A stretch of DNA of 64,000 nt from Siphonodentalium dalli (lineage: Eukaryota > Mollusca > Scaphopoda > Gadilida > Siphonodentaliidae), in NCBI GenBank assembly GCA_032622095.1, contig CP136061.1:215666373-215730372 (forward strand). The letters are read 5' to 3'. The translations under genes and the position numbers were made by a program. The notes under the pieces were generated by a model. The model was not told where the DNA came from. It saw nothing but the letters and a program-made list of their open reading frames with translations, and ran no database searches. Positions 53,413-64,000 of this stretch are shown here, one piece after another; within the stretch, counting starts at the first letter, position 1, and every line of letters begins with the position of its first letter.

Positions 53413-54222
53413 AGTTAAATCAGCTGAAAATATTTGCTTCAGTACCTGAATAAGACAGCAAGGTTTAACAGTTGATTGCATATTGCAGATATTTTGCCCC
53501 AAACGTATTAATAGGGCGCATAAAAATTATTGACAAGTTAGAGATGGATTATCTCTTTAAACAACAAATTTGAAATAGTTGCGTGGGTATAAAATAATAA
53601 TAATGAATTGACGACCCCTGTCCGGAAAGGCTTCTACCAATTAATATTGATTTTATTTCTAATATTTTATTATGCAATGAGATGATTTATTGGGACACTT
53701 TATTTGTCTATTTTTAGAACAGACCATTCAGGTGATACAATATATCGATAGAGAGCATTAGGATGTTCATATAGCTACGGACCGAACGACAAGTGTCCCA
53801 GATTGATTGACTGCATTGTTTTATTCCATAGTTATGAGCGATAATGAGTCTAATTAACGTTTATTTGTGACAAAAATACACAATAAAATTTCTGGTCTCT
53901 GTTAACAGTAACCGCTATTGTTCGTTAGCTAGACAACCACAGCTTTTTAGACCAGAAAATATTTGAAATAAAATCAATATTAATCGATAGAAGCATTTCT
54001 GGACAGGTTCGAGTCTTCGATTCAAATATAATATTTTCTACCCGATAACTAGATAATACATGTTTACAAAGAGATAATCCACCTTTAAAAACAGCTACAA
54101 CCCCCAAAGTTTTGCAAATTTATAACTCACAAAGCACCTCTTTTTCAAAAAATTTTGAAATTCATCACCATAATATATATGTATGGTATAATCCTGTGCC
54201 CAATTATATATATTATATACAG
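53413..54222 (+). other. AT-rich, nothing recognised
   Basis: No repeat family, exon or RNA gene was identified. Confidence 0.3.
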
Positions 54223-54475
54223 TCCTGAGAATAATGTGTCTGTCTTTGCAGAATGAGGTCCCCAGAGGGTGAATTTAGTGACGCTATCCCGCATATCGAG
54301 CTCATTCTGCTTAGGCCTCATCTTCTCTGGAAAGCTTCTTTATTATAAAATTTCTATAGAAACTTCTTCACATAGATTCTATTTCTTTATTAGTTTAGTT
54401 TCTCTGTATCCCCAAACTGGCAGACGACACATTGCATAATCAAGGTCCCCAATGGGTGTACATCACAATATTCAT
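54223..54475. mobile_element. Family C, truncated and degenerate
   Basis: 'gtcctgagaataatgtgtctgtctttgcagaatgaggtcccc' with the first hairpin shortened ('gcatatcgagctcattctgc'), then 'cctcatcttctctggaaag' and 'cagacgacacattgcataatcaaggt'. The right half is missing. Confidence 0.75.
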
Positions 54476-54512
54476 CATTAAACTTCATAACATCTACTTA
54501 TTGTTAAGGGTT

Positions 54513-54654
54513 GTAACAGGAAGACAGTCTAGCCTGACTATGTCACTCCCTGGAATGTACAATATAATTGGTTTCTGTTAAATTTATTCTGTAATAATGA
54601 TATGAGTGTATATTGAAAATAAAATATCCTATCCTATCCAATCATATCCTATCC
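54513..54654 (+). mobile_element. Retroposon tail with (ATCCT)n
   Basis: 'acaggaagacagtctagcctgactatgtcactccc' to 'gaaaataaaatatcctatcct', homologous to 14111-14244. Probable LINE or SINE 3' end. Confidence 0.65.
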
Positions 54655-55213
54655 TCGCTGTTTAATGGACCGCATGATCAAAAATTGTATATTTCACAAA
54701 TATTCCCACCAAGGTGCCACCAGTAATATGTACATTTGTATACTAACTAGAATCTAAACCAGAAGCAAAATAGGTTTCATACAACAATTATAGATACACT
54801 ATAGATACATCTCTAATATTCTTCATACATTATACACTTGTTACATCATGGATTGGCTTTCCGTTCAGAAGCACCCAATGTTATCGACTTTCCACAGGAA
54901 CTGATACTACTGAGTTGAAAGTTGTGAAAAGGTGACATAAAGGGAGGAAAAATCAATCATAGTGTCGAGTGCCTTATGAGAAGTATGCTGGTTTCTGCTT
55001 TAATCTAATAATATATTTGTTCTACAACTGAAGTCATCGGTGCCTTGCTGCCTCATGTTAAAAATCAATCCCATTCCTGTCTCTGTGAGCATCAAGCATG
55101 TATAAAGAAGTAAAATAATAATCACGATGAACCCTGTCAAAGCCGGGAGTCAATGGCCATATTTGAGTATCCCAGGTTTGTGACTGCTGTGGCTTTACCA
55201 TTAGGCTGTATCT
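54655..55213 (+). other. AT-rich, nothing recognised
   Basis: No exon-like or repeat signal. Confidence 0.3.
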
Positions 55214-55613
55214 TTAACCCTTTACCCAACAGAAGGGCCCTGTGCCAATGCATTCTCTTATATATGCGAGTCGACCATAGGTCGCCTCGCATATATAAGA
55301 GAATGCATTGGCTTAACACATTAAAAATTATAAAATTGTTAAAGAATGTAAGAAAAAATGGTAAAAAGTGTTAAAAAAAGATTTTTTTTAGGCCAATGCA
55401 TTCTCTTATATATGCGAGGCGACCTATGGTCGACTCGCATATATAAGAGAATGCATTGGCACAGGGCATAACTGTAACTATCACAATGTGGTCAAGGAGC
55501 CGGTTCCAATGATATCCATATTTGTATGGTTCTATTGAGACAGACCGAAGATATTTTAGGCTGTTGAAGCTTTATTTGGCCGGTTTTGGCCGGTTTGTTG
55601 GGTAAAGGGTTAT
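55214..55613 (-). mobile_element. Family D piggyBac-like MITE, full length (400 bp)
   Basis: TTAACCCTTTACCCAACAGA to TTTGTTGGGTAAAGGGTTAT, with both 69-bp hairpins. The right target is TTAT, a point change from TTAA. Confidence 0.95.
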
Positions 55614-56567
55614 TTGCACATGTCAGATTACAAGAAAACCATAATCAGAAATGGTAACACCCTCAAGATCATATTATTAGGCATAAATATAAAATATATT
55701 GGTTTCATGAATGCACCGCCTCAGAATTCTGTTAAAACAATTTTAACTAATCCTTCAAATTATTACACACCGGAAGCCTCTAAATGCGGATCAAAAATCT
55801 ACTAATCGGATTAAACACACACCCGATACTCTGCAAAACACGCATTGTGTTCCAGCCATAAAATCTTCAAGAGTGGCCCAGCCATTGTTCACACCTATAA
55901 ACATCGAAAGCAATTAACGCGGTTATAAAAGTTACATACAGCAATGAGACATCCGCGAATACACATCCGCGAAAAAATCTGAAATGTGTTGTCCTGTCAG
56001 ACATCCCATCGCGAAAGCTCAATTCGACATGGCCAGATAAGCCTTACTACAAATTTCCTAAAATAACTCGTATCGCGTGAAACCTGAAATGTGTTGTTCT
56101 GCCAGATATCCCCATCGGCCAGATCAGCGAAGCAGTAAACACCAATAGGTCGTAACAACATTATTGACATAACAACTACACCTTTTACCGGACTCAGACT
56201 CGAGGTCGCACTACACCTTTTAATGCATCCCAAAAAACCTATTTCTATAATAAAACCCCCAGCGTCCGTAGGATACAATAATCTCTACATTAGTATACAC
56301 CCGGAGGGCGAAATAAGCTACAGCTGGCCACAGCTTTTGATATTTCCCCACACAGTTTACTTTCCTAGCTCCTGTAACTGGACCTTGACCTGTTGCCAGC
56401 AACTGGCTTCTGTAGCCTGAGGCCATCAAATACGGCCAATGTCATAAGGATTCACAGTATGATTTGACACCATAAAACTACCATTGGTAGGTTATACCAG
56501 AAAATAATTAAACCATCCTAGGAGACCATGCCTGTTTCTATTCCGATTAACCATTTCTATATTAGCG
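55614..56567 (+). other. No gene; weak internal duplication
   Basis: 'ctgaaatgtgttgtcctgtcagacatcccatcgcg' (55978) and 'ctgaaatgtgttgttctgccagatatccccatcgg' (56085) form a degenerate repeat about 107 bp apart. The frames seen are short and unsupported. Confidence 0.45.
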
Positions 56568-56652
56568 AGTTTGCGATTTCAAACCGGTACGTATACGGGT
56601 ACGTATACGGGTAGCTACCCGTACCGGTACACGTTTTGTAATCGCAAACTGT
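56568..56652. repeat. Inverted repeat with ACGTATACGGGT tandem
   Basis: AGTTTGCGATTTCAAACCGG pairs with 'ccggtacacgttttgtaatcgcaaact'. Inside, ACGTATACGGGT is repeated twice and faces ACCCGTACC. Confidence 0.8.
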
Positions 56653-57552
56653 TTCACGGGTAGAATTCAGCATATCGACTGGTAATGTATGGTGAGCCAA
56701 CTGCAAACAAATTCATATATGCTATATATGTATAGATAAAGTGTTATTCACATTCGCTTTATTGGCCGACATTATACTTACCGTTATTGAGACAAATGGA
56801 CTCTGGATAATCAGTTACATTCATCAGGGACGAGGCGGCAGTGCATGGGAAGGGGTTGGTGGTTTTTATTTCACTCATTGTGGTAACATTTTCAATTGGA
56901 TTTCATTAATGATTTCATTTACCAATCGATTGGTGACTAAAATAATTGGAATATTCAGACTGACAAAATGGGCTATGATAGATCTAATTTACAATTAAAT
57001 TTTCCAACCAATATTCGGTGTATAAAAGTGTATTGTATTTAGACCCAGGGTCCAATAAAGGTCTAGGCCTACATGTAGTTTCAGTCAAATATAAGACCCA
57101 ATTGCCCCTTATATTAGTCGAAGAATATTTAGTAATATTAACTTTTGGTTGGACTATTACAACACATCGAAGGATCGGGACACAAATGTGTGAACGTAGG
57201 TAGGTTGACAAGTTCAACTTGGAAAAGACAAAGTTCAATAATATTATATTCATTATCTGGTCTGAATAAAGAGTGTTTTCTTCACTTCTGTGTGAAACTC
57301 CGGAAATAAATGAAACTCACTCAGACTGCGATAAGATGTTTCACAGAGTATAAGTTATATGTATCGGTACTTCGTGTCTTTGTCAACCTATAGTATCCCC
57401 ATTGCAATATTCATCATTTTTAAGGTTCAAGTGCGCCATGTCCGTACAAAAGGTAAAATCTATTAAATTGAGAAAGCAGGCACCATGCAGCCATACATGA
57501 TAAAGTAACTACCGGTAAACGGTTCTATGCAAAAAGTGTAATAAATGTATAA
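56653..57552 (+). other. AT-rich, nothing recognised
   Basis: Short frames on both strands overlap (56741-57253) with no recognisable product. Confidence 0.3.
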
Positions 57553-57739
57553 GTATAGGATTATGGCTGAAATAACTGTTCATTATTTCGGCGAATGGAT
57601 CGATTGATGCCGAAGGCCGGGATCGTTCTATTCGCTGAAATAATTCACAGTCAGAGACTATTATTCAGCTTAAAATATGGCCTGGTCCAATCGTCACCTC
57701 TTATCATAATGGATTAACCCAAAATTGGACCAGGCCACC
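57553..57739. repeat. Two adjacent inverted repeats
   Basis: 'tgttcattatttcggcgaatggatcg' (57567) pairs with 'cgttctattcgctgaaataattcaca' (57622-57648). TGGCCTGGTCCAAT (57679) pairs with ATTGGACCAGGCCA (57726-57739). Possible parts of fold-back elements. Confidence 0.7.
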
Positions 57740-58946
57740 GTCGTACCATGCGGTCGGCCCGTCCAACCGTTCATTGGCGTGACTTCTTAACACAATGTCA
57801 ACATAATGGACTGGCAGCTAGTGCCCCATTGCTTTTTCAAACCGATAAATGAACACGATGTTTTTGCTCTGAAATTCCGGCAATTAGATCAAAATATTTA
57901 ACGCTTGTTACTTCAGATTTGGTGGAGAATTATAAATTAAATGATTGATTGGTGCACTTGGTATGCTTAGATTCGAGAAATTTTAGCAGTATGAAATTTT
58001 AATGCCTCAGGGAATTCGAAATTAGACACCCCAGCACCGCGAGTGAAGAGGCTCTATTTGTATATTCCTTCTGCTATTTTTATACTTCCAGTTGTCAGTC
58101 AGAGCGCCATTATACTTGAAAATCATTGTATATGAGATTTGTGGAGGTATGGACTAGGTATGGTGGTTCATTGTTTTCAAATGTGCTTGCTTCGGTGAAA
58201 AAATTCTTATTTATTATCGAAATGGCCATGTATATATCGGTTGGAATGGCAAACTGAGATGTTCAACTCAGATAAAGCTAGAAAATCATTCCGGTTTTCG
58301 CCCATGTCGCGGTTATAGCACCCGTGCCAACCTCGATACATGCATATATGATGCAATCATGCATGTACATGTAAGTAATATAAAATAAATCGTTCAAAGT
58401 GAAATAACCGTCCATTAAGTTCGATGTTGAGCGTTCGTTATTAAAATAATGGATCTTTGTTGTAAAATAATGTACGATCCATTATCTTACATGTATTAAC
58501 AGGACACGGCGAACAAAGGAGATTCGTCATGGTCATGTTTTAATTCCACAATATAATAATGTCTATATATGTAATGGTCGAGACTGCATCTAGCACAATA
58601 TAGTCACTCTCTTAACCACAATCTGTCATTATTGGCGTGAATGCAGTTGTTTGTGAAACGATTGGCTTTCCGTAGTTAGCTCAGTGCTAGAAGCCACCTC
58701 GAGAGTTTGAACATAAAATGTGACTTAAATGATAACTTTATTCATGAGATTTGCGGATGGTATTTCGCAGAATTAATGTACTTATGGGTGAGAAAAACTT
58801 AGTGAAAGATTACCGGTCAATGGAACACATCTACCCGTTCCAAATCCCTATCGCTGTATGTGCTACATTGAAAGTACGCAAGTGACCGTGACAAAATTCA
58901 CCGATTTACCCGTTCCTGTCGGACGGGCTGGTATCGCAAACTCGTT
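57740..58946 (+). other. No gene seen; tRNA-like A box only
   Basis: At 58674 'TAGTTAGCTCAGTGCTAGAAG' resembles a pol III A box, but no convincing B box or cloverleaf follows, so no tRNA is called. The rest is unremarkable. Confidence 0.35.
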
Positions 58947-59372
58947 ACTAACCCTTTCATGACAGAATTGCGGTGATGTACAGTAATGCCCTAAATAATC
59001 GACTCTTCAACCACAGCAGAATTATGGGTAACTTTTCAGGATTTAGTCGGAAATATGGCTTGTTGCCATTCATCGGAAAGCTCTCACTGAGAACTTTCCG
59101 ATGGAATGGCAACAAGCCATATTTCTGACTAAATCCTGAAAAGTTACCCGTAATTCTACTGTGGCTAAGGAGTCGATTATTTAGGGCATTACTGTAGCAT
59201 TAAAGATCCTATGCCAGTGCATTGGCTTACAAGGTCAAGGTAAATATTGTTAGGCCAATTTATTCTCGTATATATGTGAGGCTTCCTATGGGAGACTCCC
59301 ATATATAACAGAATGGATTGGTACAGGGTTTTTGCAAAATTTCAATAAGCTCCAGTCATGGAAGAATTAATT
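58947..59372 (+). mobile_element. Family G MITE interrupted by family B MITE
   Basis: 'taaccctttcatgacagaattgcggtgatg' at the left and 'gcattaaagatcctatgccagtgcat...ccagtcatggaagaattaa' at the right match G at 49948. The first hairpin is reduced to 'ccagtgcattgg'. A full B element lies between. Confidence 0.85.
58979..59196. mobile_element. Family B MITE nested in G
   Basis: TACAGTAATGCCCTAAATAA to 'tagggcattactgta', 218 bp palindrome. TA on both sides. Confidence 0.95.
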
Positions 59373-59538
59373 TGATACTCCTGCTTAGTTTTATAAAAGT
59401 ATATATTAATCATATCGAGGGTTTTCACGAAAAATAAGCATACAATGGATAATAAAAGTACAGCGGGAGTCCTGTTTATTTTGAGGGAAATTTTCAGATA
59501 ATATGCTCAACTTATTATCTGAATATTTCCTAAGGAAC

Positions 59539-59655
59539 TACAGTAATTCCCTAATTAATCGACTCCTTAACCACAGCAGAATTATGGGTAACTTTTCAGT
59601 ATTTAGTCGGAAATATGGCATGTTGCCATTCATCAGAAAGCTCTCCCCGAAAGGT
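59539..59655. mobile_element. Left half of a family B MITE
   Basis: TACAGTAATTCCCTAATTAA to 'atcagaaagctctccccga'. The right arm is missing, replaced by family N sequence. Confidence 0.9.
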
Positions 59656-59689
59656 GGAAGGCAAAGCTCAAATTATTGGTGCCATGAAC

Positions 59690-60135
59690 AATCGCATTCA
59701 AATCACACCAAATTTTACTATAATTGACCCGCTATCTTTTCAAAATCCAGCTAATCCATGTCACCTCATGATTGGGAAATGTTCAGACAGAAAACGTGTA
59801 CATAATATAATTGTTCTTGCAAAGAGATGAATATCTTTCAATCCTGTTAGTATTTTCTCCTAACCTGTGGTAATTAAGTCACATACCAAATAAGGAATTT
59901 AATAAATTTGGGGTTTTACAACTGACGTATAATGTGTGTGAATCTAAATAAGGAAATGACGCAGTATCGTGACTCTGCTTATAAATAGTTCACTGTGCTT
60001 TTTTTGCGAGAAACTAAACAATGCTCAATCTGCATTTTCTATACTATACTAGTATATTCTTGAGGAAATTATCATAATTTGATAAATGTTATTTATAAAT
60101 TATAACCCGCAACGAAGGACGCCCATCTCTTTAAC
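59690..60135 (+). mobile_element. Family N copy, 5' truncated
   Basis: 'ttcagacagaaaacgtgtacataat', 'accaaataaggaattta', 'aaataaggaaatgacgcag' and 'ttataacccgcaacgaaggacgcc' match 50640-51830. A short frame through 59720-59827 ends at 'KRVHNIIVLAKR' and may be the tail of a transposon reading frame. Confidence 0.65.
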
Positions 60136-60340
60136 CCTTTACTAAATGGATTCTCCCACCCAATCATGAAAGTAAATAATCGAAGGAATGGTCTGTTCTT
60201 CATTTGGAGGCGCTTTGAGGAAAAATTAACAGTACGACGAAAAGATAATACATGTGCAGGAGAGGGATTCATATTCTTTGGTACATGTAGGTAATGTTCA
60301 GATAATAATTGTTGCTGGGAAGAGATAAAGTATCATTAAT
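60131..60340 (+). repeat. Family P repeat, left part
   Basis: TTAACCCTTTACTAAATGGATT, 'ctcccacccaatcatgaaagtaa', 'ggaatggtctgttcttcatttgga' and later 'aatgttcagataata'. The right terminus is not found. Confidence 0.65.
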
Positions 60341-60346
60341 TGCTCC

Positions 60347-60765
60347 AAGCCTGGATATAGGGCATCTGTCTTTTGCAGAATGAGGTCCCCCGAGGGACTA
60401 GCATCACCAAATTCACCCTCTGGAGACCTCATTCTACTTAGGCCTCATCTTCTGTGAAGTATTCATAGTCAAATTAACATTGTTTTTAGTTACTTTTTCC
60501 CTTCTGTTCAGTTTCTATATCCCCTAATTTGCAGAAGATAAAATGCATAATTGAGGTGACTATAATGAGTGAACATCACCAAATTCAACTAGGGAATGTA
60601 CATCAATCTGATACTAGGTCTCCCATCACAATTGAGGCATAAGCAGAATGATGTTCACAGAGGGTGAAATTGGTGATGCCAGCCCGCCGTGCGGGATAGC
60701 ATTACTAAATTCACCCTCTGGGGACCTCATTCTGCAAATGTCAGATGCTATTTCACGGCTTGGTG
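60347..60765. mobile_element. Family C palindromic repeat, near full length
   Basis: CCAAGCCTGGATATAGGGCA to 'gtcagatgctatttcacggcttgg'. The left nested hairpin has lost part of its left arm; the right hairpin (60650-60736) is intact. Confidence 0.87.
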
Positions 60766-61579
60766 CTCAGCAGTATTCTGTACTCTCTGAAGATTAATTA
60801 AGACATCTGGAAACCCATAGAGTAGACCACTTTTTATGTACTGTCATGTCGTACATCAGGGGTGTACTTAACTAATGTCCCACATGGAATAATGCAGCAT
60901 GGTGCAAGTCCCTGTCGTTATTTCAAACTTTATAGATTACTGTTTGCCTTCCTTTGTGAAGTTCCAGGTCTGCGAATACCTTCCCGATTTCTTCTCACGA
61001 ATGAATAAAGGATGAGATCGCGAACTGCCGCAGTCACACTGCACTCCACACTCCAGCTAAAAAAATATGTGCGTGGCGTGCAACCACAGAGAAGAGTATA
61101 ATTGATAGCCTCGTGTTGTGATAATCAAATTCTTCTCCCTGACAGGGATGCTGTGCCGTCTAGTTTTTCATGGAAACTCCATCAAATATTAATGATTATC
61201 GAGTCCTCTGACGGGATAATTTCATTTTATCAGCCACCGGCAGTTGTTTTCTTCACTGTAAATTCTCACACGATACCTTGAAAATCTAATATGTTCACTT
61301 TACATTGAAACTGTTCTTGTTAATTTTTCTACATCTCTTTTATGAATGACTTGTTCCATTTCAAAAACTGTACTGCTTCAATTTCAACAGCTCCTCAAAG
61401 AAAAATGTGGGTTTTCAATAGACCCCTCGACAATAATAATATATCAACAAACTTAAAATTTATTTTTTTATTATAATTATACAAAGTACGATGCACAAGC
61501 AATAATATATCAAACATTTAATTAATACTTTGTTCAATAGAATAAATTTCAAGTTGTTCACCATCGTGATCCACTCAAA
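60766..61579 (+). other. No gene or repeat recognised
   Basis: Slightly GC-richer around 60960-61090 but with stops in all frames. Confidence 0.3.
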
Positions 61580-61900
61580 GATTAGGGGTATACTGGATTA
61601 CATGCATCCGTCTGTCAGACTCCGTCTATCAGACCATGAATCTGTGTGTCCGTCTGAGCAAATATCTCAGCCATGGGTTATTAGATCTGGAAGAAATTTG
61701 GTACGGAGGTTAGCCATCAGGAGGCTTTTTCAATGGAGGGGCCAATGACATACAAATGTAGTTCATGTTTTCTGTTCTCGAGTTATCCATTGTTTATCTG
61801 GAAATGGTGGTTCTGTCCGTTGGCATAGATAACTCTGCCGTGGGTTATAGGATCTTAATGAAATGGCATGGATGAGCCATCACAAGCCATCATTGAAATG
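61580..61900 (+). repeat. Two degenerate units of an interspersed repeat
   Basis: 'gtgtgtccgtctgagcaaatatctcagccatgggttattagatctgga' (61640) and 'tctgtccgttggcatagataactctgccgtgggttataggatctta' (61812) are related units. This resembles the tandem cores of Helitron-like repeats elsewhere in the window. Confidence 0.5.
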
Positions 61901-62456
61901 TCATATGGTAATGTTTGGATTTCCCCCTTTATTTGGTTTAAAATTTGGGTTCTGTTCTGCCCTGATGTTTCAATTTGGCATCTTTGGGGTATGCCAGTAA
62001 CCTCTTGTTTATTTCTACTATGCATATATGATGTACACTGTTGAATTATATGTTGCATATGGTGAGGAGGTTATTTTGTCATTGAAGCTATAAGAAATAA
62101 GGTTAGAAATGGAAGTCTAACTTTCTTAATAAAACTTATTGTGATCATAAACATTCAACATCAGTGAAAAACAGAATTTAACTGGATATTTCAACTTCCA
62201 GAGGTCATGAACATGAGGTCATGAACAGGTCAGACACCTTTACTCTTTATTTTTAGTTTGCCAAGCTATAGATTAGCTTAATTTCTGTCTTCAATCTAAA
62301 GGTGAATACATATTGTGTCAATGGGGTGCCAATATTTTGGAAGAGGCGGGCACAATATTTGTTCACAGATCCCCGACATAAACATAGCTAAATATATTAC
62401 AATATCACATTTTGCTGAAACGATATGGCTCAAAGGCATTAATATAAGAAAGCCTA
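61901..62456 (+). other. Nothing recognised
   Basis: Contains a short direct repeat 'ggtcatgaaca' (62212-62230) only. Confidence 0.3.
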
Positions 62457-62673
62457 TACAGTAATGCCCTAAATAATTGACTCCTTAATCACAGCAGAAT
62501 TGTGGGTAACTTTTCAGGATTTGGTGTGAAATATGGCTTGTTGCCATTCATCGGAAAGCTCTCAGTAACAGCTTTCCGATGAATGGCAACAAGCCATATT
62601 TCCGACGAAATCCTGAAAAGTTACCCATAATTCTGCTGTGGTTAAGGAGTCGATTATTTAGGGCATTACTGTA
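62457..62673. mobile_element. Family B MITE, full length (217 bp)
   Basis: TACAGTAATGCCCTAAATAA to 'tagggcattactgta' with loop 'ggaaagctctcagtaacagctttcc'. The two arms differ at a few sites, for example GGTGTGAAAT versus ATTTCCGACG. Confidence 0.96.
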
Positions 62674-63150
62674 GCTCTTCTGGTACTCACACTTGAGTCG
62701 CTCAGATTATGTTTCTCGTAAAGTATAGCACATACTCCTTTTATACAAAATTTCTTTTCTATACTTAAATGTTATACTCTTTTCACTCATGTATAATACT
62801 CAAAGGGCCAGCATTTTGCTCTGCTCGCTTAGTATATATTTTAATATCGCGGAAATCCACCAAATGTGGGTAAAATTATGTCGCTGATAGCAGCGGTCTT
62901 ATATACAGAGTCAACAAGGGAGGTAAACCCTGTATGGAGTTTGGCAAGTCTAATTGATATGTCACAATTTAGTATTCAACGCCCCCTGGTGGAGTGGATT
63001 GCTGTTTTCAAGTCAAGTTGATATGTCACATTTTTGTATTGAATGCTTCCTGGTGGAGTTTCACTGTATGTTGTTGTTGTCACTAGAATTCATGTAGCCA
63101 AAATGTATCTTTAAATAAACTAGTTTACTAATTCCATAGATTTTATGCAA
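62674..63150 (+). other. Short degenerate duplication, no gene
   Basis: 'agttgatatgtcacatttttgtattgaatgcttcctggtggag' repeats 'aattgatatgtcacaatttagtattcaacgccccctggtggag' about 68 bp apart (62953-63059). Confidence 0.6.
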
Positions 63151-63154
63151 CATG

Positions 63155-63325
63155 TTCACACAAAGTACACATATCACACAAAGTACATATATCACACGAA
63201 GTATACATATCACACGAAGTACATATCACATGAAGTACACGCATCACACAAAGTATAGATATCACACAAAGTACACATATCACATGTATTACATGAAGTA
63301 CCTGTATCACATGAAGTACATGTAT
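63155..63325 (+). repeat. Minisatellite of about 17-18 bp
   Basis: About ten degenerate copies of ATCACACAAAGTACACAT. The open frame with repeated Y-H-T-K-Y pattern is produced by this array. Confidence 0.92.
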
Positions 63326-63476
63326 TCTTGCGGAATGGTATGTTAAATAATGTTTTTAGAAATGACTAGCATATGAGCACAATGCTTGATGTCGAATCCG
63401 TTCTACGATAACATAATTATTGTATTCATGAAATAAATCATGTTTAAACCAAAATAAATCCATATTAAATATGTCT

Positions 63477-63650
63477 TTAACCCTTACATGACGGGAGCTT
63501 CCTGAAATTTTGCGAAAACCCTGTGCCAATGCATTTTCTTATATATGCGATTCGCCCATAGGGCACCTCACATATATAAGAAAATGCATTGGCCTAACAA
63601 TATTTACATTGACTTTGTAATCCAGTGCATTCTCTTATATATGCGACACA
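63477..63650 (-). mobile_element. Family G MITE, reverse, truncated
   Basis: TTAACCCTTACATGACGGGA, 'gagcttcctgaaattttgcgaaaaccctg', one full hairpin (about 63527-63593), then half of the second hairpin ('ccagtgcattctcttatatatgcga'). Confidence 0.8.
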
Positions 63651-63800
63651 AGTGGTGTGGAATAAATACAGAAAATGACTTGCATCATAATCTCATTTTA
63701 TCAACCTCTCTGGGGACGGCACAGTCACATTTTCACTCAAGCTCTGCTTTCGTGAAAGATATCTGCGCAGTCCGCAACTCATTTGATAGAAGATTCTAGA

Positions 63801-64000
63801 TTAACCCTTTACCCAACAGAAGGGCCCTGTGCCAATGCATTCTCTTATATATGTGAGTCGACCATAGGTCGCCTCGCATATATAAGAGAATGCATTGGCT
63901 TAACACATTAAAAATTATAAAATTGTTAAAGAATGTAAGAAAAAATGGTAAAAAGTGTTAAAAAAAGATTTTTTTTAGGCCAATGCATTCTCTTATATAT
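63801..64000 (-). mobile_element. Family D piggyBac-like MITE, cut by window end
   Basis: TTAACCCTTTACCCAACAGA, first hairpin (63831-63898), the A/T spacer, and the start of the second hairpin at the window edge. Confidence 0.93.

Noticed and set aside
58666-58725. tRNA or tRNA-derived SINE head (TAGTTAGCTCAGTGCTAG)
   Set aside because: Only an A-box-like word; no paired acceptor stem, anticodon arm or convincing B box.
63152-63346. Frame with repeated H-I-T/Y-H-T-K-Y pattern
   Set aside because: Translation of a minisatellite of about 17-18 bp.

Overview
This 64 kb window is AT-rich, repeat-saturated DNA from an animal nuclear genome. There is no bacterial-style gene packing. Almost every longer reading frame is either a by-product of palindromic repeats or a broken transposon gene. 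The repeat style (many palindromic MITEs, Helitron-like tandem-repeat elements, Crypton and GCD-type transposon proteins, 'gttatggccctttg'-type interspersed repeats) resembles marine invertebrates, perhaps a lophotrochozoan such as a mollusc or brachiopod. The species cannot be fixed from the sequence. No rRNA, tRNA or CRISPR was found.

Layout. 1-8.5 kb: a 61-bp minisatellite, several fold-back repeats, and a decayed Crypton-type tyrosine recombinase (6421-7586). 8.5-19.8 kb: a nested block whose outer boundary is a hAT-like element (8514-19808) with matching 8-bp flanks. Inside it lie a second hAT-like element with perfect 8-bp flanks (10466-12365), a head-to-tail run of Helitron-like elements, a fold-back element made of 16-bp units (14725-16031), and another TIR element (16117-17754). 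21.4-22.8 kb: a duplicated promoter-proximal segment, then a likely first coding exon with a signal peptide and a perfect splice donor (22731-22828). A phase-compatible candidate second exon lies at 46068-46170. If both belong to one + strand gene, most of 23-64 kb is its intron(s). 30-41 kb: tandem repeats, a Helitron-like element, a third hAT-like element and clustered piggyBac-like MITEs. 41-45.5 kb (- strand): remains of a large transposon gene of the 'HAFTG(C/N)D' family, possibly XPG/PIN-nuclease-like, split by a MITE. 48-64 kb: mostly MITE copies, nested insertions and a local paralogous duplication.

Recurring families, labelled here for reference. B: a roughly 217-bp near-perfect palindrome with a TA target, TIR TACAGTAATGCCCTAAATAA. 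C: a roughly 450-bp palindromic repeat, TIR AAGCCTGGATATAGTGTGTC. D: a 400-bp piggyBac-like MITE (TTAACCCTTTACCCAAC) carrying two 69-bp hairpins. F: TTAACCCTTTGAGTGCC, one hairpin. G: TTAACCCTTTCATGA, two related hairpins. P: a TTAA element with CTATACTAAATGGATT. N: probable 3' region of the large transposon. Several insertions can be timed because a paralogous empty site is present in the window. The most unusual observations are the hairpin cassette shared among D, F and G, the two-unit 16-bp fold-back arms, and the multi-level nesting.
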